From Streptomyces sp. (lineage in GTDB: Bacteria; Actinomycetota; Actinomycetes; Streptomycetales; Streptomycetaceae), in the NCBI RefSeq assembly GCF_019510245.1, contig NZ_JAEKKT010000133.1:124001-188000 (forward strand): DNA of 64,000 nucleotides, read 5' to 3'. The notes under the pieces are model-generated. The model had not been told where the DNA came from, ran no database searches, and was given only the letters and a program-made list of their open reading frames with translations. Shown here piece after piece: positions 9,509 to 18,184 of this stretch (its first letter is position 1; every line of letters begins with the position of its first letter). Both the position numbers and the translations under genes were made by a program.

Positions 9509-10651
9509 ATGCGCGAACCGGCCGATCGCAGACGGCAGCGGATCCTCGCCGCGGTGCAGTCGCGCGGCGCGACCCGGGTCACCGATCTCGCCGCGGAGCT
9601 CCAGGTGTCCGTGGCGACGCTCCGGCGCGACGTGGAGGAACTGGCTCGTGAGGGCAGACTGCGCCGGGGGCACGGGGTGGCCCGGCCGCTGGTGCCCGAG
9701 GCGGAGCCGGCCGACACACCCCCGCCGCCGTCCGGCGACGGCGGTCCCGTCGCGGTGGTGGTGCCCGAGCGCCACGCCTATCTCTACGAGGCGCTGCACG
9801 GCGCCCGGACCATGTTCGAGGAGGCCGGGGTCCGTATCGCGCTCCACATCGCGCCGCCTGTCCCGGGGGCCGAGCAACCGCTCGTTGAGCGGGCGCTCGC
9901 GGACGGCGCGCGGGGACTGCTGATCGCTCCTCGGTGGCGCGGCCGGGACACCGAGGAGGCGGACTACGCCTGGCTCTCGCGGCTGGACGTGCCCGTGGTG
10001 CTGATGGAGCGCAAGCCGCGGCGCGGCAGCGCGCTGCACGCCGTCGACACCGTGTGCACCGACCACTGGTACGGAGTCCGTCTCGCCGTGGACCACCTGA
10101 CGGGGCTCGGCCACCGGCGGATCGTGCTCGCCGCCCGCGACGACAGCCCGACGGCGCGCGCGGTCCGGGCGGCCTTCACCGAGATCGCGGCGGACCATCC
10201 CGGCGTCGACAAGTGGGCCGTGACGCTCAGTTCACCGACCGCGGTACCGGATCCGGCGGCGGCAGCCGGGAACCAGCCGGTCGACCTGCCGTCGCTGATG
10301 GCCGAACTGGGGGCGACCGCGGCCGTGCTGCACGGGGACGTGGACGCCCTGATGCTGGTCCAGTCGCTGCGGGACAACGGCGTGCGGGTGCCGGAGGACT
10401 GCTCCGTGATCGCGTACGACGACGTGGTCGCCGCACTCGGCAGCACTCCGCTGACCGCCGTGTCCCCGCCGAAGGCTGCCGTCGGCCGCGCGGCGGCGGA
10501 ACTGCTGCTGCGCCGGCTCGGCCCACGGGATCCCGGGAGGGCCGACGCGCCGGTGCAGCGGCTGGACCTGCTGCCCGTCCTGAAGGTCCGGGGGTCGGCC
10601 CAGGCGCCGTACGCCGGTACGACCCCGGGTGCAACTCCCGTCACGGAATGA
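9509..10651 (+). CDS. Hybrid DeoR-type HTH / LacI-type sugar-binding transcriptional regulator
   Basis: A 380-residue repressor-type protein. Residues 1-60 form a DeoR-style winged helix (RRQRILAAVQSRGATRVTDLAAELQVSVATLRRDVEELAREG). Residues about 75-360 form a periplasmic-binding-protein-like sensor as in LacI/GntR-fused regulators (AVDHLTGLGHRRIVLA, VIAYDDVVAALGSTPLTAVSPP). It lies immediately upstream of, and on the same strand as, a sugar ABC transporter operon, so its ligand is probably the transported sugar or its phosphate. The ATG at 9509 is used; the open frame reaching 7112 is the antisense of the previous gene. The ribosome site is weak (GTGGGG). Confidence 0.9.
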   Translation: MREPADRRRQRILAAVQSRGATRVTDLAAELQVSVATLRRDVEELAREGRLRRGHGVARPLVPEAEPADTPPPPSGDGGPVAVVVPERHAYLYEALHGARTMFEEAGVRIALHIAPPVPGAEQPLVERALADGARGLLIAPRWRGRDTEEADYAWLSRLDVPVVLMERKPRRGSALHAVDTVCTDHWYGVRLAVDHLTGLGHRRIVLAARDDSPTARAVRAAFTEIAADHPGVDKWAVTLSSPTAVPDPAAAAGNQPVDLPSLMAELGATAAVLHGDVDALMLVQSLRDNGVRVPEDCSVIAYDDVVAALGSTPLTAVSPPKAAVGRAAAELLLRRLGPRDPGRADAPVQRLDLLPVLKVRGSAQAPYAGTTPGATPVTE

Positions 10652-10676
10652 GCGTTTGCGCGTTTATTCCTTTCTT

Positions 10677-10702
10677 GAGCGATCTATTGACCATATTCGC
10701 TC
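10677..10702. promoter_or_regulatory. Inverted repeat GAGCGA-N14-TCGCTC, candidate operator of the sugar operon
   Basis: Arms GAGCGA (10677-10682) and TCGCTC (10697-10702) flank a 14-bp AT-rich spacer, in the only AT-rich stretch between the regulator and the binding-protein gene. The half-sites match the AGCGA/TCGCT palindrome upstream of the regulator. A promoter for the ABC operon is likely in or next to this site. Confidence 0.45.
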
Positions 10703-10754
10703 AGGCAATCAGTATTCCCGTGACTCGAACACGTAGGAGCCGCGGGAGGCGCCC

Positions 10755-12107
10755 ATGCCTGATCGGCAGAGCCGTCGGTCCGTGCTCGCCGCGATCACCG
10801 CGCTGCCGCTCGCAGGCGCCCTGAGCGCCTGCGGCGGGGACGACAGCGCGTCCGTCCGATCCGGGAGCAGCAGCAGGTCCGGCAGCAAAGGCACGACCAC
10901 CATCACCTTCTGGTCCTCACTGCGCGGCAGCCAGCAGGTGGTGGACGCGTTCAACCGGACGCACCGTCACATCCAGGTGGACTTCGAGCAGATACCCTCC
11001 GGCTCCCAGGGCGGGTACCTGAAGCTCAGCAACGCGGCACGGGCGGGCAACGCCCCCGATGTCGCCACCATCGAGTACCCCCAGCTTCCGGGCTTCGCCA
11101 TCGACGGCGTCGCCCGCGACATCACCGCGCTGGTCAGCGACGGCCTGCGGGCGAAGCTGCTGCCGCAGTCGCTGGGCCAGACGACGTTCCAGAAGCGCAC
11201 GTACAGCGTGCCGCTCGACATCGAGCCCATGGTGATGCACTACCGCAAGGACCTGTTCGACAGGTTCGGGCTCGACGTGCCCGCCACCTGGGACGAGTAC
11301 GCCGAACTCGCCCGCGTCGTGCGCCGCACGGGAGGGGACCGCAGGATCGCCACCTTCCCCACCGACGGCATGACGCAGATGGCCGCCTGGTGCTGGCAGG
11401 CCGGGGCGCAGTGGTTCGGCACCTCCACGGGAGCGTGGAACGTGTCCCTGGCGGACGCCCCGACGCGAAAGGTGGCCGCCTACTGGCAGCGGCTCATCGA
11501 CGAGGACCTCGTCTACTGCAACGCCTCCAGCGCCCGTCTCTACGACGCCCAGATCGGCAACGGTCTGGTGCTGACCCGGCTCAGCGGCGCCTGGGACGCG
11601 GGGGCGCAGATGAACGCGCGCCCGGAGCAGAAGGGCGAGTGGCGTATCGCCCCGCTCCCCCAGTGGGCCCCCGGCACACCGGCGCTCGGCACGCACGGCG
11701 GCTCGACGTTCGCCGTCACGAAGGACAGCAGGCACCCCGAGGCCGCCATGGAGTTCATCGAGTGGCAGGTCGCGGACCCCGCGTCCCTCAAGGCCCGGCT
11801 GTCCAGCGGCGCGAGCAGCCAGTACCCGGCGGCGACCGGACTCGTCCCGGTGGGACGCGCCGCGTTCGACCGCTCGTACTACGGCGGCCAGGACGTCTAC
11901 CGGCTGTTCGAGCAGGAGGCGCACAAGATCCGCGACGGCTGGGTGTGGGGCCCGCGGATGACCGCCACCGGCTCCGTCATGCAGGACGCGTTCGCCCGGG
12001 CGGGGGCCGGTTCCGGGACGATCCTGTCCGCCATGCGGGCCGCGCAGGACGGCACGATGCCCGATCTCAGGGCACTGGGCCTGGCCACCACCCAGCACTC
12101 GACGTGA
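10755..12107 (+). CDS. Sugar ABC transporter substrate-binding lipoprotein
   Basis: A 450-residue extracellular solute-binding protein of family 1. The N terminus has twin arginines (SRRSVLAA), a hydrophobic stretch and the lipobox LSAC with the lipidated Cys26, so it is an exported lipoprotein, probably through Tat. Typical family stretches are seen: ITFWSSLRGSQQVVDAFN, YSVPLDIEPMVMHYRKDLF, and GAWDAGAQMN, with late GGSTFAVTKDSRHPEAAMEFIEW. The ATG at 10755 follows GGGAGG. It is the first gene of an operon with two permeases. No ATPase gene is present, as is usual in Streptomyces, where MsiK energises many sugar importers. The substrate is probably an oligosaccharide; the neighbouring DUF2264 gene and rhamnosidase remnant hint at a rhamnose-rich glycan. 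Confidence 0.92.
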   Translation: MPDRQSRRSVLAAITALPLAGALSACGGDDSASVRSGSSSRSGSKGTTTITFWSSLRGSQQVVDAFNRTHRHIQVDFEQIPSGSQGGYLKLSNAARAGNAPDVATIEYPQLPGFAIDGVARDITALVSDGLRAKLLPQSLGQTTFQKRTYSVPLDIEPMVMHYRKDLFDRFGLDVPATWDEYAELARVVRRTGGDRRIATFPTDGMTQMAAWCWQAGAQWFGTSTGAWNVSLADAPTRKVAAYWQRLIDEDLVYCNASSARLYDAQIGNGLVLTRLSGAWDAGAQMNARPEQKGEWRIAPLPQWAPGTPALGTHGGSTFAVTKDSRHPEAAMEFIEWQVADPASLKARLSSGASSQYPAATGLVPVGRAAFDRSYYGGQDVYRLFEQEAHKIRDGWVWGPRMTATGSVMQDAFARAGAGSGTILSAMRAAQDGTMPDLRALGLATTQHST

Positions 12108-12136
12108 ACGCCCGCTTCCAGAAAGGCAGGTGACCC

Positions 12137-13117
12137 ATGACCGCGACAGCAGCCGCGGCCGGCGCCGCGGCCGCCGCACAGCCGGCGGAGGTCTCCCGGC
12201 GCAGGGCACGGCGCTCGGCGCGGCGCCGCCGCCACGGCGCCGCGGGTGTCCTGATGGCACCGTTCTTCGTCCTCCTCACGCTCGTGTTCCTGGTCCCGGT
12301 CGGCACCGCGGTGTGGCTGAGCTTCTTCAGCGCCGACGAGCCGGGGCTCGGATTCGGCCCGGAGCGCACCGTGTTCGTGGGCCTGCGCTCGTACGCCGCC
12401 GTGCTCACCGACCCGACGTTCCTGTCCGGGCTCGGCACCGTCGGGCTGTACTGCGTGATCTACATCCCGCTGATGGTGATCGGCTCCCTGGCGCTCGCCC
12501 TGCTGCTCGACTCCGGTGTCGTGCGGCTGCGTTCCTGGGCCCAGCTGGGCCTCTTCCTGCCGCACGCGGTGCCCGGCATCATCGCCGCCCTGATCTGGCT
12601 GTACCTGTACACGCCCGGCATCAGCCCGGTGATCGAGGCGCTCGGCAGGGCCGACCTCACGGTCGACTTCCTCGGCCTGCACACCACCCTGCCGTCGATC
12701 GTCAACATCGCGCTGTGGAGCAACCTCGGCTACAACATGGTCGTCTTCTACGCGGCCCTCCAGGCGGTACCCCGCGACGTGCTGGAGGCGTCCGTGGTGG
12801 ACGGCGCGGGGCCGGTGCGCACCGCGCTCCAGGTCAAGGCCCCCCTCGTACGCTCGTCCGTCGTCATGGTCGCGATGTTCACGCTGATCTGGGCGCTGCA
12901 ACTGTTCACCGAGCCCATGCTGCTCCACCAGTCCTCGCAGATGATCAACAGCCGGTTCTCGCCCAGCATGTACATCTACGACGCCGCCTTCAGCCGCAAC
13001 AACTACTCCCTCGCGGCCGCCGCGTCGGTGATCCTCCTGCTCCTGACCATCGCCCTCTCCTACGGCGTCACCCGCTGGACCAACCGCGTCGACTCGGCCG
13101 AGGAGAACACCCGATGA
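12137..13117 (+). CDS. Sugar ABC transporter permease, MalF/UgpA type
   Basis: A 326-residue inner-membrane permease with an Ala-rich, then Arg-rich, N-terminal tail (to about residue 38) and six predicted membrane helices. The EAA loop, which contacts the ATPase, is seen as EASVVDGAGPVRTALQVKAPL near residue 215. The ATG at 12137 lies 29 bp behind the binding-protein gene with an AAAGGCAGG ribosome site. It overlaps the next permease by four bases (ATGA), so the pair is coupled. It will form a heterodimer with that permease. Confidence 0.94.
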   Translation: MTATAAAAGAAAAAQPAEVSRRRARRSARRRRHGAAGVLMAPFFVLLTLVFLVPVGTAVWLSFFSADEPGLGFGPERTVFVGLRSYAAVLTDPTFLSGLGTVGLYCVIYIPLMVIGSLALALLLDSGVVRLRSWAQLGLFLPHAVPGIIAALIWLYLYTPGISPVIEALGRADLTVDFLGLHTTLPSIVNIALWSNLGYNMVVFYAALQAVPRDVLEASVVDGAGPVRTALQVKAPLVRSSVVMVAMFTLIWALQLFTEPMLLHQSSQMINSRFSPSMYIYDAAFSRNNYSLAAAASVILLLLTIALSYGVTRWTNRVDSAEENTR

Positions 13118-13977
13118 GCACCCCGCACTCCACCATGCTGCGCCCGCGTGTGCTGGGCAGGGCGACCGTCAACGTCGTCGTCGCCGTCTCCGTCCTCTAC
13201 ACGCTGCTGCCGGTGGCGTGGCTGGTGCTCGCCGCGTCCAAGTCCCGCGACGCGCTGTTCAGCAGCAGCATCCTGTCGTTCAGGGACTTCTCCCTCGTCC
13301 AGAACGTCAGGGACCTGTTCGCCATGGACGGCGGGCTGTACGGCCGCTGGTACGGCAACAGCCTGCTGTACGCCGTCCTGGGCGCGGCGCTCGGCGCGCT
13401 GATCAGCGTCGCCTGCGGATACGCCTTCGACAAGTACCACTTCCGGCACAAGGAGAAGCTGTTCGGCCTGGTGCTGGCGGCCGTCATGGTGCCCCAGACG
13501 GTCCTCGCGCTGCCGCTGTACCTCATCGCGTCCGAGACCGGTGTCGTGAACACCTTCTGGTCGGTGTTCATCCCTGTCCTGTTCAACCCGTTCGGCGTGT
13601 ACCTGGGGCGCATCTTCGCCCAGGGCTATGTGCCCGACGAGGTCCTGGAGGCGGCCCGCGTCGACGGCGCCGGCGAACTGACGACGTATCTCCGGGTGTC
13701 GCTGCGCATGCTGGGGCCCGGCCTGGTCACGGTCTTCCTCTTCCAGCTGACGGCGATCTGGAACAACTTCTTCCTGCCGATGGTGATGCTGTCCGACCAG
13801 GACCTGTATCCCGTGAGCCTCGGCCTGTTCCAGTGGAACAGCCAGGCGACCGTCTCCCCCGAGTACTACCCCGTGGTGATCACGGGGTCGCTCCTCGCGG
13901 TCCTCCCCCTCGTCCTCGCCTTCGCCTTCCTCCAGCGGTTCTGGCGCTCCGGCCTGACGGCGGGAGCGGTCAAGTGA
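13114..13977 (+). CDS. Sugar ABC transporter permease, MalG type
   Basis: A 287-residue permease, second half of the importer. Six hydrophobic helices and the EAA loop EAARVDGAGELTTYLRVSLRML near residue 180 are visible. Its ATG overlaps the stop codon of the previous permease (ATGA at 13114-13117), and its own stop overlaps the next gene's GTG start (13974-13977). The family and pairing are clear; specificity is not shown by sequence. Confidence 0.94.
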   Translation: MSTPHSTMLRPRVLGRATVNVVVAVSVLYTLLPVAWLVLAASKSRDALFSSSILSFRDFSLVQNVRDLFAMDGGLYGRWYGNSLLYAVLGAALGALISVACGYAFDKYHFRHKEKLFGLVLAAVMVPQTVLALPLYLIASETGVVNTFWSVFIPVLFNPFGVYLGRIFAQGYVPDEVLEAARVDGAGELTTYLRVSLRMLGPGLVTVFLFQLTAIWNNFFLPMVMLSDQDLYPVSLGLFQWNSQATVSPEYYPVVITGSLLAVLPLVLAFAFLQRFWRSGLTAGAVK

Positions 13978-14981
13978 GCAAGCCCCGCGCGGCCTTGGCC
14001 ATGTCGACCGCCGCGGCGGCAGCGGTCTTTCCCGCACCCTCACTGGCCGCCCTCGCGCAGGTGTGCGACCTGGCGCCGCCGCCGGTTCTCGACGATCTGA
14101 CGACGTCACGCGCGCGGGAGGTCCTCGCCGGCGTCGAGGTGCTCGTCACCGGCTGGGGCTGCCCGCCGCTCGACGCGGACGTGCTCGCGGCGGCGCCCCG
14201 GCTCAAGGCCGTGGTGCACGCGGCCGGTTCGGTGCGGGCACACGTCACCGACGCCTGCTGGGACCGGGGTGTGGAGGTGTCGTCGGCGGCCGCGGCCAAC
14301 GCGCTGCCCGTCGCCGAGTACACGCTCGGCATGATCCTCCTGCACGGGAAGCACGTACTGGAACGCGCCCGCGACTTCCGGCGGACCCGTACGCGCGAGG
14401 ACTGGCTGCGCGTCCCGGACCAGGTGGGCAACTACCGGCGCACGGTGGGCATCCTCTCCGCCTCCCTGATCGGGCGACGCGTCGTCGAACTGCTGCGCCC
14501 CTTCGACTACGAGGTGCTGCTGCACGACCCGTACGTCACCCGGGCCGAGGCCACCGCGCTGGGCGTGGAGCCGGTGGAACTGCCCGACCTCTTCGCCCGC
14601 GCCGGCCTGCTGAGCGTCCACACCCCGCTGCTGCCCGCCACCCGCGGGCTGGTCGCCCGTGACCTGCTGCACGCGATGCGCCCGGGGGCCGTGCTGATCA
14701 ACACCTCGCGCGGCGCGGTCGTCGACCAGGACGCGCTCGTCGAGGTGGTGCGCGCGGGCCGCATCCGGGCGGTGCTCGATGTGACGGACCCCGAGAACCT
14801 GCCCGCCGACCATCCCCTGTGGGACTGCCCGAACACCCTGATCACCCCGCACCTGGCCGGTTCCCAGGGCAACGAGTGGCGACGGCTCGCCGACACGGCC
14901 GTGGGCGAGGTCGCCCGGTGGGCCGCTGGCGACGGTCTCGCCCATCCCGTACGACGCGAGAGGCTGGCGTTCCTGGCATGA
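13974..14981 (+). CDS. D-2-hydroxyacid dehydrogenase family protein with an altered NAD motif
   Basis: A 335-residue member of the D-isomer-specific 2-hydroxyacid dehydrogenases. The C-terminal catalytic elements are present: Arg in INTSRGAVVDQ, Glu in DVTDPENLP, and His in LITPHLAGS. The Rossmann dinucleotide turn, normally GxGxxG, reads SASLIG (VGILSASLIGRRV), with both leading glycines replaced by serine. It may use a different cofactor geometry or act on a sugar acid. It is translationally coupled to the permease upstream (GTGA overlap) and to the DUF2264 gene downstream (ATGA overlap), so it belongs to the catabolic step of this uptake system. The true substrate is unknown. Confidence 0.88.
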   Translation: MSKPRAALAMSTAAAAAVFPAPSLAALAQVCDLAPPPVLDDLTTSRAREVLAGVEVLVTGWGCPPLDADVLAAAPRLKAVVHAAGSVRAHVTDACWDRGVEVSSAAAANALPVAEYTLGMILLHGKHVLERARDFRRTRTREDWLRVPDQVGNYRRTVGILSASLIGRRVVELLRPFDYEVLLHDPYVTRAEATALGVEPVELPDLFARAGLLSVHTPLLPATRGLVARDLLHAMRPGAVLINTSRGAVVDQDALVEVVRAGRIRAVLDVTDPENLPADHPLWDCPNTLITPHLAGSQGNEWRRLADTAVGEVARWAAGDGLAHPVRRERLAFLA

Positions 14982-16858
14982 GCATCCCGTTCGACCTTCC
15001 GGCCGAGAACCGCCGGCTGAGCCCCCGTACCGGCTACACCCGCGAGCACTGGGAGGCCGTCGCCGACAAGCTGCTCGGTGCCGCTTGGCGCTGGGCCACC
15101 CCCGGTGGCGCCCTGCTCGACCTGCCGGGCCGTCCCTCGAGGTCCGGTGTCCGCTCGGACGGCCTGGAGGGCTATGCCCGTACGTTCCTCGCGGCCGGCT
15201 TCCGGATCGCGGGGGCCGACGGCAAGGACCCGCACGGCTGGCTGGAACGCTACGCGACCGGCCTCGCGGCGGGCACCCGCTCTCCCGGACGGGACGACGC
15301 CGAGTCCTGGCCGCTGATCCTCGACCACCATGTCCAGGGCCAGCCGATGGTCGAGTCGGCGTCGGTGGCACTCGGCCTGTACCTGACCCGGCCGTGGCTG
15401 TGGGACCGGCTCGACGCCGGTGTACAGGACCGCGCCGAGCTGTGGCTGCGCGGAGCCCTGACACACACTCCGGCACCGAACAACTGGTACCTCTTCCCGT
15501 TCACGGTGGCGGCGTTCCTGGAGTCCGTCGGCCGCGGTGACGCGCAGACCGCGCGGGCCGGGGAACGGGCGCTCGGCCTGATGGAGACGTGGTACCGGGG
15601 CGACGGCTGGTACGCGGACGGCGACGGACGGGCCTTCGACCACTACAACGGGTGGGCACTGCACCTGTATCCGCTGCTGCACGCCCACCTGACCGGCGAC
15701 GCGGCGCTCGCGGCACGGTTCGGGCCACGGCTGCGCGAGCACCTGGAGGGCTTCTCGCTCCTCTTCGGCGCGGACGGGGCCCCGATCCACTTCGGGCGCT
15801 CGCTGACCTACCGCTTCGCGGCGACGGCCGCGGTCGGCCTGGGTGCCGTCACCGGGCACACCCCCCTGTCCCCGGGCGCCTCCCGCCGGCTGATCAGCGG
15901 AAGCCTGCGCTACTTCCTCGACCGGGGCGCGGTCACCGACGAGGGGCTCCTCAGCCTGGGATGGCACGGTCCGCACGCCGCCACCCTCCAGGACTACTCC
16001 GGCCCCGCCTCGCCCTACTGGGCGTCGAAGGCCTTCGTGGCACTGCTCGCGCCCCAGGACCATCCCCTGTGGACGGCGACCGAGGAGCCGGCGCCGAGCG
16101 AGGGCCCCGACCGGGTGCTGGCGCTGCCCGCGCCCGGACTGCTCGTCCAGTCGACCGGTGCCGACGGGATCGTACGCCTGCACAACCACGGCAGCGACCA
16201 TGTCCGGCCGCACGAAGGCGAGTCGGCGGCGGCGGACGACCCGCTGTACGGCCGCCAGGCGTACTCCACCCACACCGGTCCCACGTCCCGGGACAACATC
16301 GCGGACAACCATCTGTCCGTGGCGGTCGGCGGCGTCGCGAGCGTGCGCCGGCGCATCCACCCGCTCGGCGCGGGGCAGGGCGACGGCTGGGGCTGGGCGG
16401 CGTCCTGGCACCGGCCGGTGTTCGCGTCCGGGCCGCCGATGGTGCCGGGGCTGCGCGTCGAGAGCGTGACCGTGGCACGCGGCCGTCACGAGCTGCGGGT
16501 CCACCGGGTGGTCGGGGCACCGCACGGAACACGGGTCACCCTCACCGGCTGGGCCACCGAAGCGGTGCGCTCCGAGCTGGTCGGGCTGCACGGCTGGAGC
16601 ACGCAGGACAGGGTGCGCGCCCCGGAGGGCACGGCCTACGAGCCGTGGGTGCGGTTGCCCCGGCTGTCGGCAAAGCTCCACGGGACCGCGGTGTTCGCCG
16701 CGCTGGCCGCCCTTGGTGCCGGACCGGAGGCGCCGCCGCTCGCCGACGCCGTGGCCGAAGTGGACTGGTCGGACGGTGAGTTGCGGGTGCGCTGGGCCGG
16801 CGGATTGCGGACCGTCGTGTCCTTCGAGCCGCTTCGCGTCGAAGCGGCCCTGCCCTGA
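14978..16858 (+). CDS. DUF2264 domain protein, putative polysaccharide-processing enzyme
   Basis: A 626-residue protein of the DUF2264 family. The N-terminal two thirds look like an alpha/alpha barrel (YARTFLAAGFRIAG, NNWYLFPFTVAAFLESVGRG, WYRGDGWYADGDGRAFDHYNGWALH, with several conserved Trp, His and Asp), and the C-terminal third is beta-rich, as in heparinase-type lyases. There is no signal peptide, so it should act inside the cell on imported sugar. The start overlaps the dehydrogenase stop (ATGA). Members of this family occur next to pectin and rhamnogalacturonan genes; the reaction is not established to my knowledge. Confidence 0.85.
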   Translation: MSIPFDLPAENRRLSPRTGYTREHWEAVADKLLGAAWRWATPGGALLDLPGRPSRSGVRSDGLEGYARTFLAAGFRIAGADGKDPHGWLERYATGLAAGTRSPGRDDAESWPLILDHHVQGQPMVESASVALGLYLTRPWLWDRLDAGVQDRAELWLRGALTHTPAPNNWYLFPFTVAAFLESVGRGDAQTARAGERALGLMETWYRGDGWYADGDGRAFDHYNGWALHLYPLLHAHLTGDAALAARFGPRLREHLEGFSLLFGADGAPIHFGRSLTYRFAATAAVGLGAVTGHTPLSPGASRRLISGSLRYFLDRGAVTDEGLLSLGWHGPHAATLQDYSGPASPYWASKAFVALLAPQDHPLWTATEEPAPSEGPDRVLALPAPGLLVQSTGADGIVRLHNHGSDHVRPHEGESAAADDPLYGRQAYSTHTGPTSRDNIADNHLSVAVGGVASVRRRIHPLGAGQGDGWGWAASWHRPVFASGPPMVPGLRVESVTVARGRHELRVHRVVGAPHGTRVTLTGWATEAVRSELVGLHGWSTQDRVRAPEGTAYEPWVRLPRLSAKLHGTAVFAALAALGAGPEAPPLADAVAEVDWSDGELRVRWAGGLRTVVSFEPLRVEAALP

Positions 16859-16889
16859 CGGCCCGCTCGCGCGGTCAGGCGTTGAAGCG

Positions 16890-17045
16890 CTACGACCCCG
16901 CCCGCGCCCGGTACACCCGGTAGGCGGCGCCGCCGGAGGTGTCGTCGCGGACGAAGGTCACGCCCGAGGGGGCGGTGACGGGTCTGCCCCGAGTGGGTAC
17001 CCAGATCTCGGCCTCCGTGTTGTAGGGGACGGTCACCGCGAGGTC
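16890..17045 (-). pseudogene. Probable C-terminal remnant of a GH78 alpha-L-rhamnosidase
   Basis: On the minus strand the last 51 codons before a TAG at 16890-16892 read DLAVTVPYNTEAEIWVPT, then VTAPSGVTFVRDD and AAYRVYRARAGS. This pattern resembles the terminal beta-sandwich of Streptomyces GH78 rhamnosidases (V-x-V-P-x-N-T-x-A-x-V-x-V-P, then GV-x-F-x-R and a closing A-x-Y-x-V strand). Nothing upstream in this frame resembles the catalytic part, because the next gene starts there. So only about 50 of some 900-1,000 residues survive. Position beside a sugar operon with DUF2264 supports the reading. It could be a chance resemblance to another beta-sandwich. Confidence 0.45.
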
Positions 17046-17139
17046 GGTGCGGGGCGAGGTGGATACCCGGCGGGCGTGTCCGGGCGGCAGCATGGGATGC
17101 ACGGGCCGGCAGCGGGCGCGGAGTCGAAGGGGTTGTCGC

Positions 17140-18129
17140 ATGGGCACGATGCACGAGGAGCACCACAAGGTCACCCTGGCCTCCTGGCCGACACCGCTCG
17201 AACCCGCCCCTCGGCTCGCGCGGGCCCTGGGACTCGGACCGGACGACCTGTGGATCAAGCGGGACGACCTGATCGGGCTCGGCGGCGGCGGGAACAAGGT
17301 CCGCAAGCTCGAGTGGACCTGCGGGCAGGCCCTCGCCGAGGGTGCGCGGACCCTCGTCACCAGCGGGGCGCCGCAGAGCAACCACGCCCGCCTCACCGCG
17401 GCGGCCGGGGCCCGGCTCGGCATGGACGTCGTACTCGTCCTCGCGGGCGAGCCCACCGGCACGGCCGAGGGCAATCTGGCGCTCGACGGCCTCCTCGGCG
17501 CGAGGGTCGTGTGGGCCGGCGCGGTGGACGGAGCCGGACTCTCCGCCGCCGTCGACCGTGTCGTCGGGGAACTGCGCGACCAGGACGCCGCTCCGGCGCT
17601 CGTTCCCTTCGGCGGATCGAGTCCCGTCGGCGCCCTCGGCTACGTCGACGGCGGGCGCGAGCTCCTCGCGCAGGCTCCCGACCTGGCCACCGCCGTGGTC
17701 GCGCTGGGCAGCGGTGGCACGATGGCCGGGCTGGTGCGAGCCCTGGGCGAGGACCGCGTCCTGGGCGTGCACTGCGGGGCCGTGGCGGATCCGGGACGCA
17801 CACTCGGCCTGCTCCTGGCGGAGCTGTACGCGCCCTCCCCCGCGCCGCGGCGGCCACGGCTGCGGCTCGACCAGGTCGGGGCCGGATACTCCCGGTTCAC
17901 CGAACCGGTGGCGGAGGCGGTGCTCCTCGCCGCCAGGACCGAGGGACTCGTCCTGGATCCCGTCTACACGGGGCGCGCCATGGCCGGTCTCGTCGCGGCC
18001 GTCCGCGACGGGGACATCCGCCCGGGTGAGCGCACGGTCTTCGTCCACACCGGAGGACTGCCCGGGCTCTTCGGTCACCCGGAGGCACTGCGACGGGCTG
18101 GAGAGGTCCTGTCGGACCGCACCGCGTGA
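17140..18129 (+). CDS. PLP-dependent D-cysteine desulfhydrase / ACC deaminase family protein
   Basis: A 329-residue tryptophan-synthase-beta-fold enzyme. The PLP lysine lies in GGGGNKVRKLEW (about residue 52), the cofactor-binding stretch SGAPQSNHARLTAAAGARLG follows, and the phosphate-binding loop is LGSGGTMAGL. In this family the products are pyruvate or ketobutyrate, ammonia and, for D-cysteine, sulfide. Sequence alone does not separate D-cysteine desulfhydrase from ACC deaminase. The ATG at 17140 has GAAGGGG eight bases upstream; the frame runs back to 17047 without a site. It is monocistronic. Confidence 0.88.
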   Translation: MGTMHEEHHKVTLASWPTPLEPAPRLARALGLGPDDLWIKRDDLIGLGGGGNKVRKLEWTCGQALAEGARTLVTSGAPQSNHARLTAAAGARLGMDVVLVLAGEPTGTAEGNLALDGLLGARVVWAGAVDGAGLSAAVDRVVGELRDQDAAPALVPFGGSSPVGALGYVDGGRELLAQAPDLATAVVALGSGGTMAGLVRALGEDRVLGVHCGAVADPGRTLGLLLAELYAPSPAPRRPRLRLDQVGAGYSRFTEPVAEAVLLAARTEGLVLDPVYTGRAMAGLVAAVRDGDIRPGERTVFVHTGGLPGLFGHPEALRRAGEVLSDRTA

Positions 18130-18130
18130 A

Positions 18131-18163
18131 CCCCGGGTCCGTCTGCCAGTGGCGGGCCCGGGG
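18131..18163. terminator. Hairpin between convergent genes
   Basis: Arms CCCCGGGTCC (18131-18140) and GGGCCCGGGG (18154-18163) pair with one G-T wobble across a 13-base loop. It starts one base after the stop codon of the desulfhydrase gene and faces the phytase-esterase-like gene, so it can serve both. Confidence 0.55.
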
Positions 18164-18184
18164 CGGGGCGGGGCGGGGAGTGCG

